Shown piece by piece: positions 24,033 to 34,572 of a DNA stretch of 64,000 bases. Source of the DNA: Cytospora piceicola (lineage: Eukaryota > Ascomycota > Sordariomycetes > Diaporthales > Cytosporaceae); assembly GCA_023375675.1 (NCBI GenBank), contig JALQBC010000002.1:558001-622000 (forward strand), in the 5' to 3' direction. The notes under the pieces were generated by a model. It searched no databases, had not been told where the DNA came from, and saw nothing but the letters and a program-made list of their open reading frames with translations. A program made the position numbers and the translations under genes. Positions within the stretch are counted from its first letter, which is position 1, and every line of letters begins with the position of its first letter.

Positions 24033-27000
24033 TCACCTATCTTTTCCGTCGCCATTGTCGTCTTGCTTTCTCCTCTCAGGACCTAGCGCTCCAGCCCGCT
24101 CTCCAAAGACATCCACGACACTACTCCTCCTGCCGAAATCAACATAATATTTCTCCAGCGCGCTATATTTCCCCGCCTCCACCCAGGTCCCCTCGGATCC
24201 GCCCCCCGCTCTCCTCCACTCCTCCGTGATATCCTGCAGCACAGGCCAGAACGCATAGTCCGCGATCGAGGGCTCCGCCCCGCCGGCCAGGAACACCTCG
24301 CCCGTCCCGGAGGAACTCTCAGTCTTGCCGCCCCCGCCCCCGCGCGTTCCCGTGCCCGCCATCAGCTGGCGGTTCCCGGACAGCCAGGCGTCGAAGGCGC
24401 CCATGTCGCTCCTGAAGAGCGCCTTCAGGGACTCGCGCCTCTCCTCCGCCGCCGCCCCGCCGCCGGCCCGGGCCCAGAGCGCCTTCCATCTGTGCCCCAG
24501 CGCGACCGCCGCGTAGAGCCGCGTGTACACCCGGGCGATGTCGGCCTCGCTGCCCTTCTTCCGGGGGTACCGCGCGTCCAGGTAGAGGAGTATGGCCACG
24601 TCGCCCGTGACAGCCGTGCGGTCCGCGTCGTCGGCCTCAAACTTCACCGGGACGACGGCGGCAAAGTCACCCACTGTGCTGCTGCTGCTGCTGGGTTCGT
24701 TCCTGGTGGTGGTGGTGGTGGTTGCGGTCTTCTTGGGGGTGCCGATGGACCCACGGGCGTGCTTGACGCCCAGCTCCGCGAGCGCGATCCGCACGCGCCC
24801 GTCGACCATGGTGTCCCCGCAGGCGAAGTACCGCGGCGCCGAGTTCATGTGCAGGACGTCGAACCCCCCGCCGTAGCTCTCGGCCCAGACGAACGCGGAG
24901 CTGTTGTTCTCCCAGCCGAAGGCCCGCAGCATGGCGACGGCCTGCTCGGTCTGCCCGTTCACCGCGGGCCGCGCGCCGCCCCGGGCCTTGGACACCGCGC
25001 CCTGGCCCCAGATGAGTGGGCCTTCGAGACCGCCGGCGTCGTCGGTGGCGGCGGGCGGGGGAGGGGAGAGGTACGTGCCGATGTGCCGGAAGGTGAGGCT
25101 GATTCGGTAGCCGTTGAAGGCGAGCTCCTCGGCCGTGCGCTGGGGGATGGGGCGCTTGTCTGGGCGGATGCCGTGGAGCCACTTGGCGTTCGTGGATAGG
25201 CCCATCTTGAGGAGGGAGTTGTGTGGCATGGGAACGCGGACTGTTTGCCGTTTCGATGGGGTGTTTGTGTCCATGGTGGAGGGTTTGGGTGGTACCGCTG
25301 GCTCCTCTTCCCCACCTTTGGTCGGGTCGTTCTTCTCCTCTGCTGCCTCGGACGTCTCTTCAGGCGTGGTTGTTTCCTTTCGAGAGGCATCCCTCTTCGT
25401 CCTGAATACCATCGTCCTCTCCGCACCCAGGCTCACATTTGCTATGTAAGATCCCTTGACAATATCTAGGGTCTTATCACTATGCTCGCTGATGTAGTCG
25501 TTCCCGCCACGGTAACACTGTATAAGGACGTGGTTCATCTCATGTCCCACCTGCTTCTCGACCTTCTCCCGGATGGCTTGTACCGCGGGTGTGAACGGTA
25601 CGCAGAGAAGTGTCTCATCGCTGGGGTGTCTGTAAATTGGTTGCGTCCCGTCGGGAGACACAGAGCCTTGCACGGCGACGAAGCGAGGGACTTCGCCACC
25701 TTGGTGCATCATCTTCAGGAAGTGGACTTCAGTACAAAGGCGCTCAAATAGACCCGAAAGGATAGATGTGGGTAGGAGCGAATGGGTGAGGGTAGTGTCG
25801 CCTTCACATAGGGGCTCTGATGTGATAATATTGGTGGTGGTAGTGTCCTTGAACTTCTTCCTCGCGTCTTCTGTTGATCCTTCGGAGGCTACGTCTTCCG
25901 AGTCCTCGGTCTTCCGGGGGAAGGCTTGTGACGAGGGCGACACTGCACTGTCATTCTTGCCGTGGACGACGGGCCACTGTCCCTTGGCTATATGATCCGG
26001 CGTATCGGCCGTCAAGAGCTCTTCGGTATAGTCAAAACCCGCGTCCGGCTTCTTGTCTGACATTTCAGAATCTGTTGGCGGACCATGTGCTGTGCCGAGC
26101 GTTGCTGAATGATGTACCGCTTCGTCCACCACTGTGGCAGTGGGCTCGCCCTTTTGTACTCTGGTAGCTCTCTTCTCATCTCTTGGTTGTGACTTATGTC
26201 TGGAAGCCTCAATTGCGGCCAACATGTCTTGAAGTTGCGCCTGACCAATATCAGAACCCGGCTTTTGTCCTTGCGCATTTGCGCGTGGCTGTGTTCCCTT
26301 CGCCCCAGATGTTGCCCCGCTGGCTTTCACCACGGGCTGAACCGTCGACTCGGGCGGGGACTGTGGTGGACCAGGCCGAGGCTTCTCATGTGCGGCGACA
26401 AAGACGTTGACAGGCCCTGTAGACTCGGTAGCGTTTAGCTTCAACTTCTCCATCTCGGGAGACAAGTCTTCCGGAGAAGGCGACGATGCAGGCGATTTCC
26501 CCTCCCCCCTCCCCTTCCCCCCCGTCCTTTGGGCATCTTGTGGTGGGGTAGCTGGGGATTGTAAGCTTTTGTGACGTACGGATATTCCCTGGCCGCCCCT
26601 GCTGGGACTATTCCTCTTCTCCGCCATCGCCGCCGCTGCTATGAGCTCCGATGGCGGTATCTGAGCCGGGCCGTCCATTCTCGGCGTGCTACCTGCAGGG
26701 TGGATTCTGTCCGCCTTGGGAGAGGGGGACTTCGGCCTCAGCGTGGGTATGATATCGGCCGCCTTGGCGTACTCCGAGCCCGTCAGCTCCGTCAGCCTCC
26801 TCCTGGCATTCAGGTGCCTCGACTCGCTGCGGTAGCCGCAGCAGTCCTCCACGATGGTGATGTCGAAGCCGTACCTGCTCGCCTCGAGCGCGGTCGCGTA
26901 CACGCTGACGTTGCACATGGCGCCGCAGATGTAGAGCTCCGTGGCGAAGTGCCTCCTGAGGAGGTGGAGCAGCTGGCCGGACTCGAAGGCGGAGTAGTAC

Positions 27001-27518
27001 GACTTGATCATGGCGTAGTCGGTCGGCCCCTTTGCTGCGGCGATGGCCGGGAGCAGTTCCACGCCCTTGGTGCCTTTCCGTACGCACAGCGGTTTGGACG
27101 GCCCGCTGTCGGATTGATCACTGACGATGCTGAGGAATGCCTCTGGATCGGCTTCCAGGGTGATGGAGTCCGGCGGTGATGCTCGAGTCGTGCCTGGCCG
27201 TGCTGTGGTGGCGGCGGCATCACCTGATGCGCCGGGCATTGGTGCTGTTGGAGCAGTTTCGGCGACCACGATCTGTTGGTCCTCTACGGCGGCTCGGTTG
27301 GTGTCGAACTGGCTGCGCACCCAAACGACCTCGCCATGGCCGGACTCCCTCACTGCGGCGGCCAGTTTGACGATGTTCTCGATCATGCCATCTGGCATTC
27401 CCATGGGCAGTGCACCATCCTCAGCTAAGAAATCGTTTTGAAGGTCTATGGCTATGAGGGCCTTCTTGGTGGGCACATCTGGAAAGTCGGCCGGGTTGAT
27501 GGGGAGGAGACCGGACAT
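24033..27518 (-). CDS. Three-domain fusion: isochorismatase-like hydrolase + AlkB-like 2OG-Fe(II) dioxygenase + GST-like
   Basis: A single exon of 1,161 residues. Residues 18-265 form a cysteine hydrolase of the isochorismatase/nicotinamidase family: catalytic Asp25 in ALIAIDLQNDF, a candidate Lys in CVRKGTKG, and the nucleophile Cys in YICGAMCNVSVYATAL. Residues about 270-560 are a Pro/Ser/Lys-rich disordered linker. Residues about 565-830 are AlkB-like: NHVLIQCYRGGNDYISEHSDKTLD gives the iron-binding HxD, KWLHGIRPD the distal His, and YRISLTFR the 2-oxoglutarate Arg. The last ~300 residues contain VRIALAELGVKHARG and PSIADYAFWPVL, resembling glutathione S-transferase N- and C-terminal halves. 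Catalytic residues of the first two domains are intact. The C-terminal domain assignment is less certain and contains low-complexity inserts. AlkB relatives demethylate nucleic acids or proteins; substrate and linked pathway are unknown. Confidence 0.88.
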   Translation of the reverse strand: MSGLLPINPADFPDVPTKKALIAIDLQNDFLAEDGALPMGMPDGMIENIVKLAAAVRESGHGEVVWVRSQFDTNRAAVEDQQIVVAETAPTAPMPGASGDAAATTARPGTTRASPPDSITLEADPEAFLSIVSDQSDSGPSKPLCVRKGTKGVELLPAIAAAKGPTDYAMIKSYYSAFESGQLLHLLRRHFATELYICGAMCNVSVYATALEASRYGFDITIVEDCCGYRSESRHLNARRRLTELTGSEYAKAADIIPTLRPKSPSPKADRIHPAGSTPRMDGPAQIPPSELIAAAAMAEKRNSPSRGGQGISVRHKSLQSPATPPQDAQRTGGKGRGEGKSPASSPSPEDLSPEMEKLKLNATESTGPVNVFVAAHEKPRPGPPQSPPESTVQPVVKASGATSGAKGTQPRANAQGQKPGSDIGQAQLQDMLAAIEASRHKSQPRDEKRATRVQKGEPTATVVDEAVHHSATLGTAHGPPTDSEMSDKKPDAGFDYTEELLTADTPDHIAKGQWPVVHGKNDSAVSPSSQAFPRKTEDSEDVASEGSTEDARKKFKDTTTTNIITSEPLCEGDTTLTHSLLPTSILSGLFERLCTEVHFLKMMHQGGEVPRFVAVQGSVSPDGTQPIYRHPSDETLLCVPFTPAVQAIREKVEKQVGHEMNHVLIQCYRGGNDYISEHSDKTLDIVKGSYIANVSLGAERTMVFRTKRDASRKETTTPEETSEAAEEKNDPTKGGEEEPAVPPKPSTMDTNTPSKRQTVRVPMPHNSLLKMGLSTNAKWLHGIRPDKRPIPQRTAEELAFNGYRISLTFRHIGTYLSPPPPAATDDAGGLEGPLIWGQGAVSKARGGARPAVNGQTEQAVAMLRAFGWENNSSAFVWAESYGGGFDVLHMNSAPRYFACGDTMVDGRVRIALAELGVKHARGSIGTPKKTATTTTTTRNEPSSSSSTVGDFAAVVPVKFEADDADRTAVTGDVAILLYLDARYPRKKGSEADIARVYTRLYAAVALGHRWKALWARAGGGAAAEERRESLKALFRSDMGAFDAWLSGNRQLMAGTGTRGGGGGKTESSSGTGEVFLAGGAEPSIADYAFWPVLQDITEEWRRAGGGSEGTWVEAGKYSALEKYYVDFGRRSSVVDVFGERAGALGPERRKQDDNGDGKDR

Positions 27519-30491
27519 GGTGATGGAAGAAGACTGAGGCAGACAGAGCGCGACATATGAGGTTGGGGTGGGTTCTATGAAAGGGCCATGAGAAGATATG
27601 ATGGAGTATTGTTTCTGAAACTACCAGCTGATTAGCATATAAAGTTCTCCGTGATTCTGTGGTGTTGCAGCTGGGTCCAGGCGTCTGAGGCTCGTACATA
27701 CATCAATCAGATCAAGCGACGTGCGGTGCGGTGCGGTGCGGTGGTGCTGTGCTACGTGTCCCAGTGTCGTCCAAAACAGCGGGCATTCCGGTTTCAAGGG
27801 GGTAGCAATGGAGTGCGATACAAGATCTATATATAAATTGAGAAGTTTGGAAGGAGATGCTTCTTGAATATGAGCAGAGCCGGGTTGTGGGGCTCCCTCC
27901 AACGGCCTCGGGTATCTTTAACAATCGGTAGTCTCGGGAGGTTCAAGGTCGCACCGTTGAGGGTCTTCGAAGAGAATTGACCGTTGGGAGGAGTACAAGA
28001 TCGACGGGTCCGGGGGGGAGGGGTTGAGGTTCTTGAGGAGGTTGGTTCATATCAATATGGATTGGGAGTTCATCGTGATGCATGACATGTAATGGTACCA
28101 ACTGGTCTGGTCCTATCTAGGAAGTTGGTAGGTACTCATTATACTTCTTGCACTGGATTTGGACGTCAGGGTGTTATCAAATCAACCAACTAATGCTAGC
28201 AGCAGTGAGAATGCCAGAATGCCCCTACCCCCTGGCCCCTGGCCCCTGTCCAACACAGGCCACGAAGGCTGACAGGGCAGAGCTAGCAGGGGGCTAGGTA
28301 CCTAGCGTACCTACAGCCTTTACCTAGGTTTCGAGGTAGCTCCCCACTATACATAACTGTACTGGGTAGAGTGCTAGCAGGTTCCACCCACCCACACAAC
28401 GGCAAAACGGCCAACTCTGTAACTCTCACTCACACACACACACAGAGAGAGAGAGAGCAAAAAAGAAGAGAGGACTGAGGGATCTCCTCCAGGGCTGAAG
28501 ACGAATGAAACATGCGCTGGCAGCAAATCGTATCTTCTTTGAAACGTGGTGACTTTGTGCTAGATTACCCGCATCATTTTTCTCTCTTTTTATTTTGCTA
28601 GATAACGACGATTCCGATCCTAAAAATATGATATCGAAACCCTTATGCACCAGCCCTCCCACATCACAGGACATATTTGTACCAAAGGACCTTACATGCA
28701 TAACCGCCCACAACAGCCAATTGCCGGATGTTCTCTTCCCTTTCTGTGCAACCGTACTGCAGGAATCCGTATTTGGGATTGTAAAGGCCCTAATACCAAT
28801 CCATCACTAATCAACTACTAATCCACTACTAATAATCTCTGATGCAGGCACTGCCGTTGACAAATGCATCTCTTGACGTCGTCTCATCACCGCACTGCGG
28901 AAATCATCAGTCGGACTTATTCCGTCGTCGAGACAGGTCGGTCTGGCCTACGCCCTGAAATGCAAGCTTTCAAGGGTCCAATGATCAGCAGATCGGGAAG
29001 ACATTGGATGATTGCTACGTGATTATGTCCCTAGTCGAACAGCACGGCAAAAGAAACGGCAAAGAAAGTCATTTAATCACCTTGTTACCACCTTGAACAT
29101 AAACAAGGCCCTCCAGGCCACGAAGACCGAGCATTAACTCTCCATCCGACGAGGGAGATGGAAACCTCGCTCTCGTTCAACTGGTAGCTCCCGAGTCCTG
29201 CTGCGATCTTGCCTGGTAACAGTCAGGCAGCCTACTGTACCTAGGTACATATGGGTATCTAGCGATCATGAAGCCACAGCACTTTAGGTAGCCAGGATAT
29301 AGTGTTCTGCACCGAGATCCACGGATCCCGGCCATGGCCACGTGTACCACTGGTCGTCCACCTTCCACAACACCCCCGCAGAAGGATCACTTCCCTCGTC
29401 CGTCAAGCACATGGCAAGTGGGGAGGGAACACATTGGCGCTTCCGGGTACTTCATGGTTGTCATATCCGGTTTGTGCTGTCTTGAATGGCTGAATGGCTG
29501 CATGGCATTCTGAACAATGCATCGCAAATCCTGGAAAGTCGTCAAGTGGTGGCCTGATTTGACAGCTATGGGATAATCCTTCTGCAAGAGAGGCTTGCAA
29601 TGTAGAAGGTGTGAACAGACCGTCAGCATCTTCGGAACGACCAGGTACTTCACCAATGTGGTCAACTGCCAATACTCGCGCTGCGTTTATCGACGCCCCA
29701 GTCCTCACAGCTTGACGCTCGAACAGGTGCTGGGCAGGTTGGCAGGTAAGGTAGTTGGTGACCACTTCATACCCTATTCAGATCTTGAGAGTCGATCTGG
29801 GCATTGAAATGGTGGGTTTCTGATTTTGAGTAGGGGCCTCAAGCGCTGGTCATGAAACTGGACGTGGTTGTTATTGAGCAAAGGAGAAGCCGGATGTTAC
29901 ACTCCTCGTCGCACTACACACGCTCTGGGGTCGAGAACATTGAACAGACTCCACGTCCTGTCCACCCTCCTCGGCGGCGATATCAAACAAGATATTGATA
30001 TTTCGAGACACTCGAGCTGACATCTGTACGTAGATATAAGTAAATTCCACCTCTCCTCCCCAAATCAAGGTTCTGAAAGCATCAATCACACTTACAACAT
30101 GATGACGGGGTGGTGGCTGTTCCACAAAATTTGACGTCACAACCACTACGGAACATCAACGACCACGGCACGATTTGTCGCTGCCCAGTGATGAATGAAT
30201 CATATATCGAAACTACGGCCCGGATCACCACCAAAGTAGGATTTCTAATACCAGCACGGCTGGCAGGCTGGCCAGCAATGTCCTGCACAAGGCATCCAGG
30301 CCCACACTTTATGTCAGGGTTTAGTTACGGAAATGGGAAATGGAATTCGTGATCACTCTGACGACGTTGAACGATGATGACCTTGTTGTCGATGATACTG
30401 TAGGCCCCGGAGACCCACAACCACACCATAAAACGGCTTCAAGTTCCCTTACTCCAAGCTCGAGTACCCCGGATACATGTAGAGCACTCAA
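27519..30491. other. 3 kb divergent gene-free region with microsatellites
   Basis: It lies between the divergent fusion gene and the epimerase. Contents: GTGCG x4 at 27721-27740, a GCCCCT/GG-rich patch near 28222-28252, TAGGTACCTA at 28295-28304 and TACCTAGGT at 28321-28329, a (CA)n(GA)n tract at 28430-28458, and GTACCTAGGTAC at 29237-29248. None of the frames up to about 120 codons resembles a protein I know. Confidence 0.5.
28430..28458. repeat. (CA)n(GA)n compound microsatellite
   Basis: Alternating CA repeats run directly into GA repeats over about 29 bp in the gene-free region. Confidence 0.9.
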
Positions 30492-31385
30492 ATGTCCTTT
30501 CTTAAAACAGCCGCCAAGTCAGCATTCACAACCACCACAAAGATGAAGATCGCAATAACAGGAGCCCGAGGCAGTGTCGGCCAGGAGGTCGTCAAGCTAT
30601 GCGCAAAAGAAGGCCACCACACAGTACAGATCAACCGGAGCGAACAGGAGCACGATGGGACACCCAACAGTGAGATGAGGACGGCCGACGCGGCCACCGA
30701 CTACGACGCCACCGTCAACGCCTTCAAGGGCTGCGACGCCGTCATCCACCTGGCCGCCGTGCCGAACCCCGTCGGCAAGCCCGACTGGCAGGTCCACCAG
30801 AACAACGTCAACTCGGCCTTCAACGGGCTGCGCGCCGCGGGGGAGCTCGGCATCAAGCGCGTCTGCTACGCCTCGTCCGTCAACGCCATCGGCCTGGCCT
30901 ACTCGCAGCAGCCCCTCCGGCTGCCCTACTTCCCCATCGACGAGGACTACCCCAGCCACCCGTCCGACTCGTACGCCATGGCCAAGCTCGAGGCCGAGAC
31001 GGCCGCGCGCGCCTTCCCGGGCTGGTTCCCCGGCATGAAGATCGCCTGCCTGCGCATCCACGAGGTAGAGAACCGGTCCGCCGTGCTGCAGGAGCACAAG
31101 GAGAACTGGGAGGAGGCCGGCGTCAAGCAGCTGTGGGGGTGGGTCAACCCCCAGGCGACGGCGCGGGCGTGCCTGCTGGGCGTGACCAACTCGGACGGCT
31201 TCGAGGGCTGTGAGATCTTCAACATCATCGCGCCCGACACGACGCTGAAGACGCCGAGCGGGGAGATGGCCAAGAAGTATTACCCCGACACGGAGCTGAG
31301 GGGGGACTGGAGCAAGAACAGGGCGTTCTGGACGTCGGAGAAGGCGGAGAGGTTGCTGGGTTGGACGCACCATGAGAAGGAGTAG
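30492..31385 (+). CDS. NAD-dependent epimerase/dehydratase (extended SDR)
   Basis: Single exon, up to 297 residues. The Rossmann motif reads MKIAITGARGSVGQ (GxxGxxG class of extended short-chain dehydrogenases). It is followed by VIHLAAVPNP, the active-site Ser in CYASSVNAIG and the catalytic YAMAK (YxxxK). Close in layout to uronate dehydrogenase or UDP-sugar epimerase-like proteins; the substrate is unknown. Two starts are possible: 30492, which adds an 17-residue basic, Thr-rich leader that could target mitochondria, or 30543 (MKIAITG), which has A at -3 and matches the usual family start. A tRNA gene begins only 22 bp after the stop on the same strand. Confidence 0.88.
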   Translation: MSFLKTAAKSAFTTTTKMKIAITGARGSVGQEVVKLCAKEGHHTVQINRSEQEHDGTPNSEMRTADAATDYDATVNAFKGCDAVIHLAAVPNPVGKPDWQVHQNNVNSAFNGLRAAGELGIKRVCYASSVNAIGLAYSQQPLRLPYFPIDEDYPSHPSDSYAMAKLEAETAARAFPGWFPGMKIACLRIHEVENRSAVLQEHKENWEEAGVKQLWGWVNPQATARACLLGVTNSDGFEGCEIFNIIAPDTTLKTPSGEMAKKYYPDTELRGDWSKNRAFWTSEKAERLLGWTHHEKE

Positions 31386-31407
31386 GAAAGTTGGGAATTC
31401 ATCAATC

Positions 31408-31500
31408 GGGCGTCTAGCTCAAATGGTAGAGCGCGTGCTTAGCAAGTTGTTTACGACTAAAGATTGCACGAGGTACACGGTTCGATCCCGTGGTCGTCCA
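31408..31500 (+). tRNA. tRNA-Ala (AGC) with a 20-nt intron
   Basis: A full cloverleaf is legible: acceptor GGGCGTC / GTCGTCC, D arm GCTC...GAGC, anticodon stem CGTGC / GCACG, loop TTAGCA-T with anticodon AGC at 31441-31443, and T arm CACGG TTCGATC CCGTG with discriminator A at 31500. The acceptor contains G3:U70, the alanine identity pair. A 20-nt intron (31445-31464) sits after position 37, the standard site for eukaryotic nuclear tRNA introns. Position 6:67 is a T-T mismatch. A T5 run at about 31506 can terminate RNA polymerase III. Confidence 0.93.
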
Positions 31501-33520
31501 CTTTCCTTTTTGCATTTTATTTTGACACGGAAAGATGGGTAACTGGCGCTTCCCGTTGCTATCGTGAGTCGGCGCTAGGTGGGTTCTTTTTGGTCAATGT
31601 TTGTGTCATGAGGTATCGTGGAATGGAGGATCTGACACAATGTCATAACTAGCCATTACTTTAGTAATTAATAGACGGAATGTCTTGATACTGCTGCCCA
31701 TGGTCTTCTCAGTGATTATTCTTCTTGCTACCCTGCGTGGTTGTCTCAATCCGTAAAGGGAACGAACCGATGACATGAGGTGGGCGGGGCCCCGAGTGAC
31801 AACCCCAGGTGCCGTCCAACAACAGGCGAGAATCGAGGTTTGCCAAACATACATTACGATTCGATGGAACAAATAATTTTCTTACAGGTTAGTGTCACTC
31901 ATACATATCGATGTCAGCATATATTCGACTAAATGGTTTTTCAATCAATTTCCAGTCTCCTGAAAGAACCCCGCAGTATTCGTCTGGCTCAAATGCTGAC
32001 AATATCAATAACTCAGTACTTATTCAAACGGAATTGTACCCTTACACATGGCCCTGCCTGACAGTTCCTTGGACATGTAGGTATACGAGTCAAACTATCT
32101 ATATTGTCAAGTTCTTGTATATAGAATACGATAATTGCTTCACAATCAAAATGATGATACCACGTCTTGTGGTGCAGCCTTTATTTGAGTAGAAGAACTT
32201 ACAACCACGTTGATTGCGACTTTCATGTTCCAACTGTAGGAAATTGACCGTTACTAGTAGGTTATTTGGAAACCAAGCACGAAAAAAAAATTGACACTGT
32301 GATGAAGCCCAAGTGCTTCGTATACTATATTGTGTCTTGAGATGTATCTTATAGCTCGGAATGAAGTACAAATTCTTTAGTCTGACAATGTTTTCTTTGA
32401 GACCTTAAACCTTTTGACGAGATATATCCTCAGGGTGGATCAGCTCCATGGTATCCTGTATTCATTGGGTTCAATGTTATACATATGTAAGGTCCTTTCA
32501 ATATGTCTCCCCCCCCTCCCCAAATTGATCCAGTAGCTTATGAAGAAGCCCTTTACCAGAAACCTCCATGTTTACTTTGCTACAGAGCATTATGACTAAC
32601 AAAATCTGGACTGTTGGACGTAGCATGGAGTCCACTGGGGTATACGGAAAGCCGAGTTGGCCTGGTATATCATATTTTCGACGAAATGGATTGTTACATG
32701 ACGAGGCGGCAGAGATACATGCGTACTCAAATACCGGGTGGACCGGTCTTGAAAGAAAATCTGACATCTGGAGAGATGTAGCGATAGCTCCATAGCTCTT
32801 AAGTAACCTGAACACTGAGAGGGTGTTGTCTTGCAGGGAATCGGTAAGTTTGCATCCAAGAATCACATTCTCAAGTGGGACCGGCTATTCGTATCCGAGG
32901 AGAATGTTGCATTCTCAGAGGTGAGCTGCGGCTCTGAACAAAGTGGGCAGGCTTATCATAGAACTCCTCATTTGGTGTAACTGATGATTCTATCTTCTCT
33001 CCACTGAGGCAATGTTGGTAGATCATGTGGGTCGTTTTCGTTTGAATATATTTACAACTGAGGACCCTCATGTGTAGTACCAACCAACACGATAAAGCAC
33101 TCACAAGCCAGCAGAGACCACCTGAATGTGAGAGTAAAAATCGGCACTGGCTCATACATAAGAGCCGTCAAACAAGCTTTAGTCATAACAGTCCTATCTG
33201 CATTCCCCAGGAAGGGTTACCGTTAGTGAAACTCCCACCAGCTGCAGACATTGCCACTGCTCCCTTAACGTACCGGCGTGCGTTGTTGACGCTGGTGTAA
33301 ATAGTTAAGTAATATACTACCGTAGGAGAAGCATTGAAGGATCTTGCCGTGTTCCCCGAACTCGCCCCTCCGTGTAAGCAGGGATTTTGATCCATAAATT
33401 ACTTCACTGTGGCAAGTATGGAAAACATTGATCCCCCCGCCTGGCCAGCTTGTAACTATTCCTGACATTCCCACTTCCGTGCTAAGCCTCACAGTATTGA
33501 AAAACTACAGAATAGCACAC
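31501..33520. other. 2 kb AT-rich gene-free region
   Basis: Notably AT-rich, especially 31870-32480. No conserved frame, terminal repeats or RNA genes are seen. It could be an old decayed insertion, but I cannot show that. Confidence 0.45.
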
Positions 33521-34468
33521 ATGATGAAACTTACCAAGCCCCCACCATCGCCCAGATCCCCCCTTCCAAGCAGGCCCACCACAGCGAAAGCGGCCGCACC
33601 AGGAAAAGAAAAGATACTCCTCAGCGGCGTCGAAGAGACCCTCCTAGCCGCCATCTGGTGCCGGGCCCAGGATTCGCAGAGCGAGGAGCCCCTACTGGGT
33701 GACCCATACGCTCAGCAGATCCTCGACCGCTGCGACGTCGACTACACCCGCAGCACCTTTGCGGCGCTGCACGACGAGCGCTGGGCCAGGTTCATATCCG
33801 GGCGGGCCAAGACTCTAGACGCGTGGTGCCAGGACTTCCTCGACGGCCAGGGGGACAAGCCAGTGCAGGTGTTGCAGCTGGCCTGCGGCCTGGACAGCCG
33901 CGTCGCGAGGGTCAGGCGGGGCGCCAACGTGCGCTGGATCGACCTGGACCGGCCCATGGTCATGAACCTGAGGGAGCGCATCTACGCAGAGCTCCCTATC
34001 CCGGAGGAGGGGGAGTACCTCATGAGGAACCTCTCGGTGACCGTCGAGAACTGGCTGGGGGACATACCGCAGGACCGGCCGACGCTCGTCATCGCGGAGG
34101 GGCTGCTGATGTACCTCGAGCCGGAGCAGTCGAGGAAGGTCATCAGGGACGTGGTGGAGAATTTCGGCCTCGGCGGGCAGATCATCTTCGACGTGCTGGG
34201 GACGGTGCTGCAGAGACACACGTCGCAGGTCCAGTGGCTAAAGTCTAGCGGGGCAAGGTTTAGCTGGGGAGTTGATGACCCGAAGGAGATCGAGAAGCTG
34301 CATGAGAGGCTTAAGGTTGTGGAGAGCAAGCACTGGAATGAGTACATGAAGGTGGAGCGCAGTATATCATGTGCGCCTCCGTGGTTCGGTGGGACGGCGA
34401 CGAAGATGGCGTCGAAGGTCTTGCCATCGTTCAATGATTTTGCGCAGGTTATGAGGTTCTTTTTCTAG
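33521..34468 (+). CDS. SAM-dependent O-methyltransferase, LCM/TcmP-like
   Basis: Single exon of about 315 residues. It matches the leucine carboxyl methyltransferase / TcmP superfamily: an N-terminal helix with ETLLAAIWCRAQDS, RSTFAALHDERWARFISGRAKTLDAWCQDFLD, the SAM-binding QVLQLACGLDSRVAR, WIDLDRPMVMNLRE and VIAEGLLMYLEPEQSRKVI. Family members methylate polyketides and other small molecules or protein C-termini. The ~80-residue-longer PP2A methyltransferase signature is not evident, so a small-molecule substrate is likelier; this is inference. The start at 33521 is the first ATG close to the domain; the frame extends upstream to 33428 without conserved sequence. Its 3' end converges on the LRR-kinase with about 100 bp between. 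Confidence 0.85.
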   Translation: MMKLTKPPPSPRSPLPSRPTTAKAAAPGKEKILLSGVEETLLAAIWCRAQDSQSEEPLLGDPYAQQILDRCDVDYTRSTFAALHDERWARFISGRAKTLDAWCQDFLDGQGDKPVQVLQLACGLDSRVARVRRGANVRWIDLDRPMVMNLRERIYAELPIPEEGEYLMRNLSVTVENWLGDIPQDRPTLVIAEGLLMYLEPEQSRKVIRDVVENFGLGGQIIFDVLGTVLQRHTSQVQWLKSSGARFSWGVDDPKEIEKLHERLKVVESKHWNEYMKVERSISCAPPWFGGTATKMASKVLPSFNDFAQVMRFFF

Positions 34469-34572
34469 TCTGGGATTATTGGAAGCTGCAAGTACAGGTA
34501 GTGAGGACCCTCTACAAGCCCATATTTTTCATTGACTTCTGATCTAAATTTATATTGTGCGCCTGGACACAG

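Noticed and set aside
30597..31373. 258-codon minus-strand frame opposite the epimerase
   Set aside because: Antisense shadow; the plus strand carries a complete SDR domain.
32498..32866. 122-codon minus-strand frame in the AT-rich gap
   Set aside because: No motif, signal or conserved block; a plus-strand frame overlaps it just as well.
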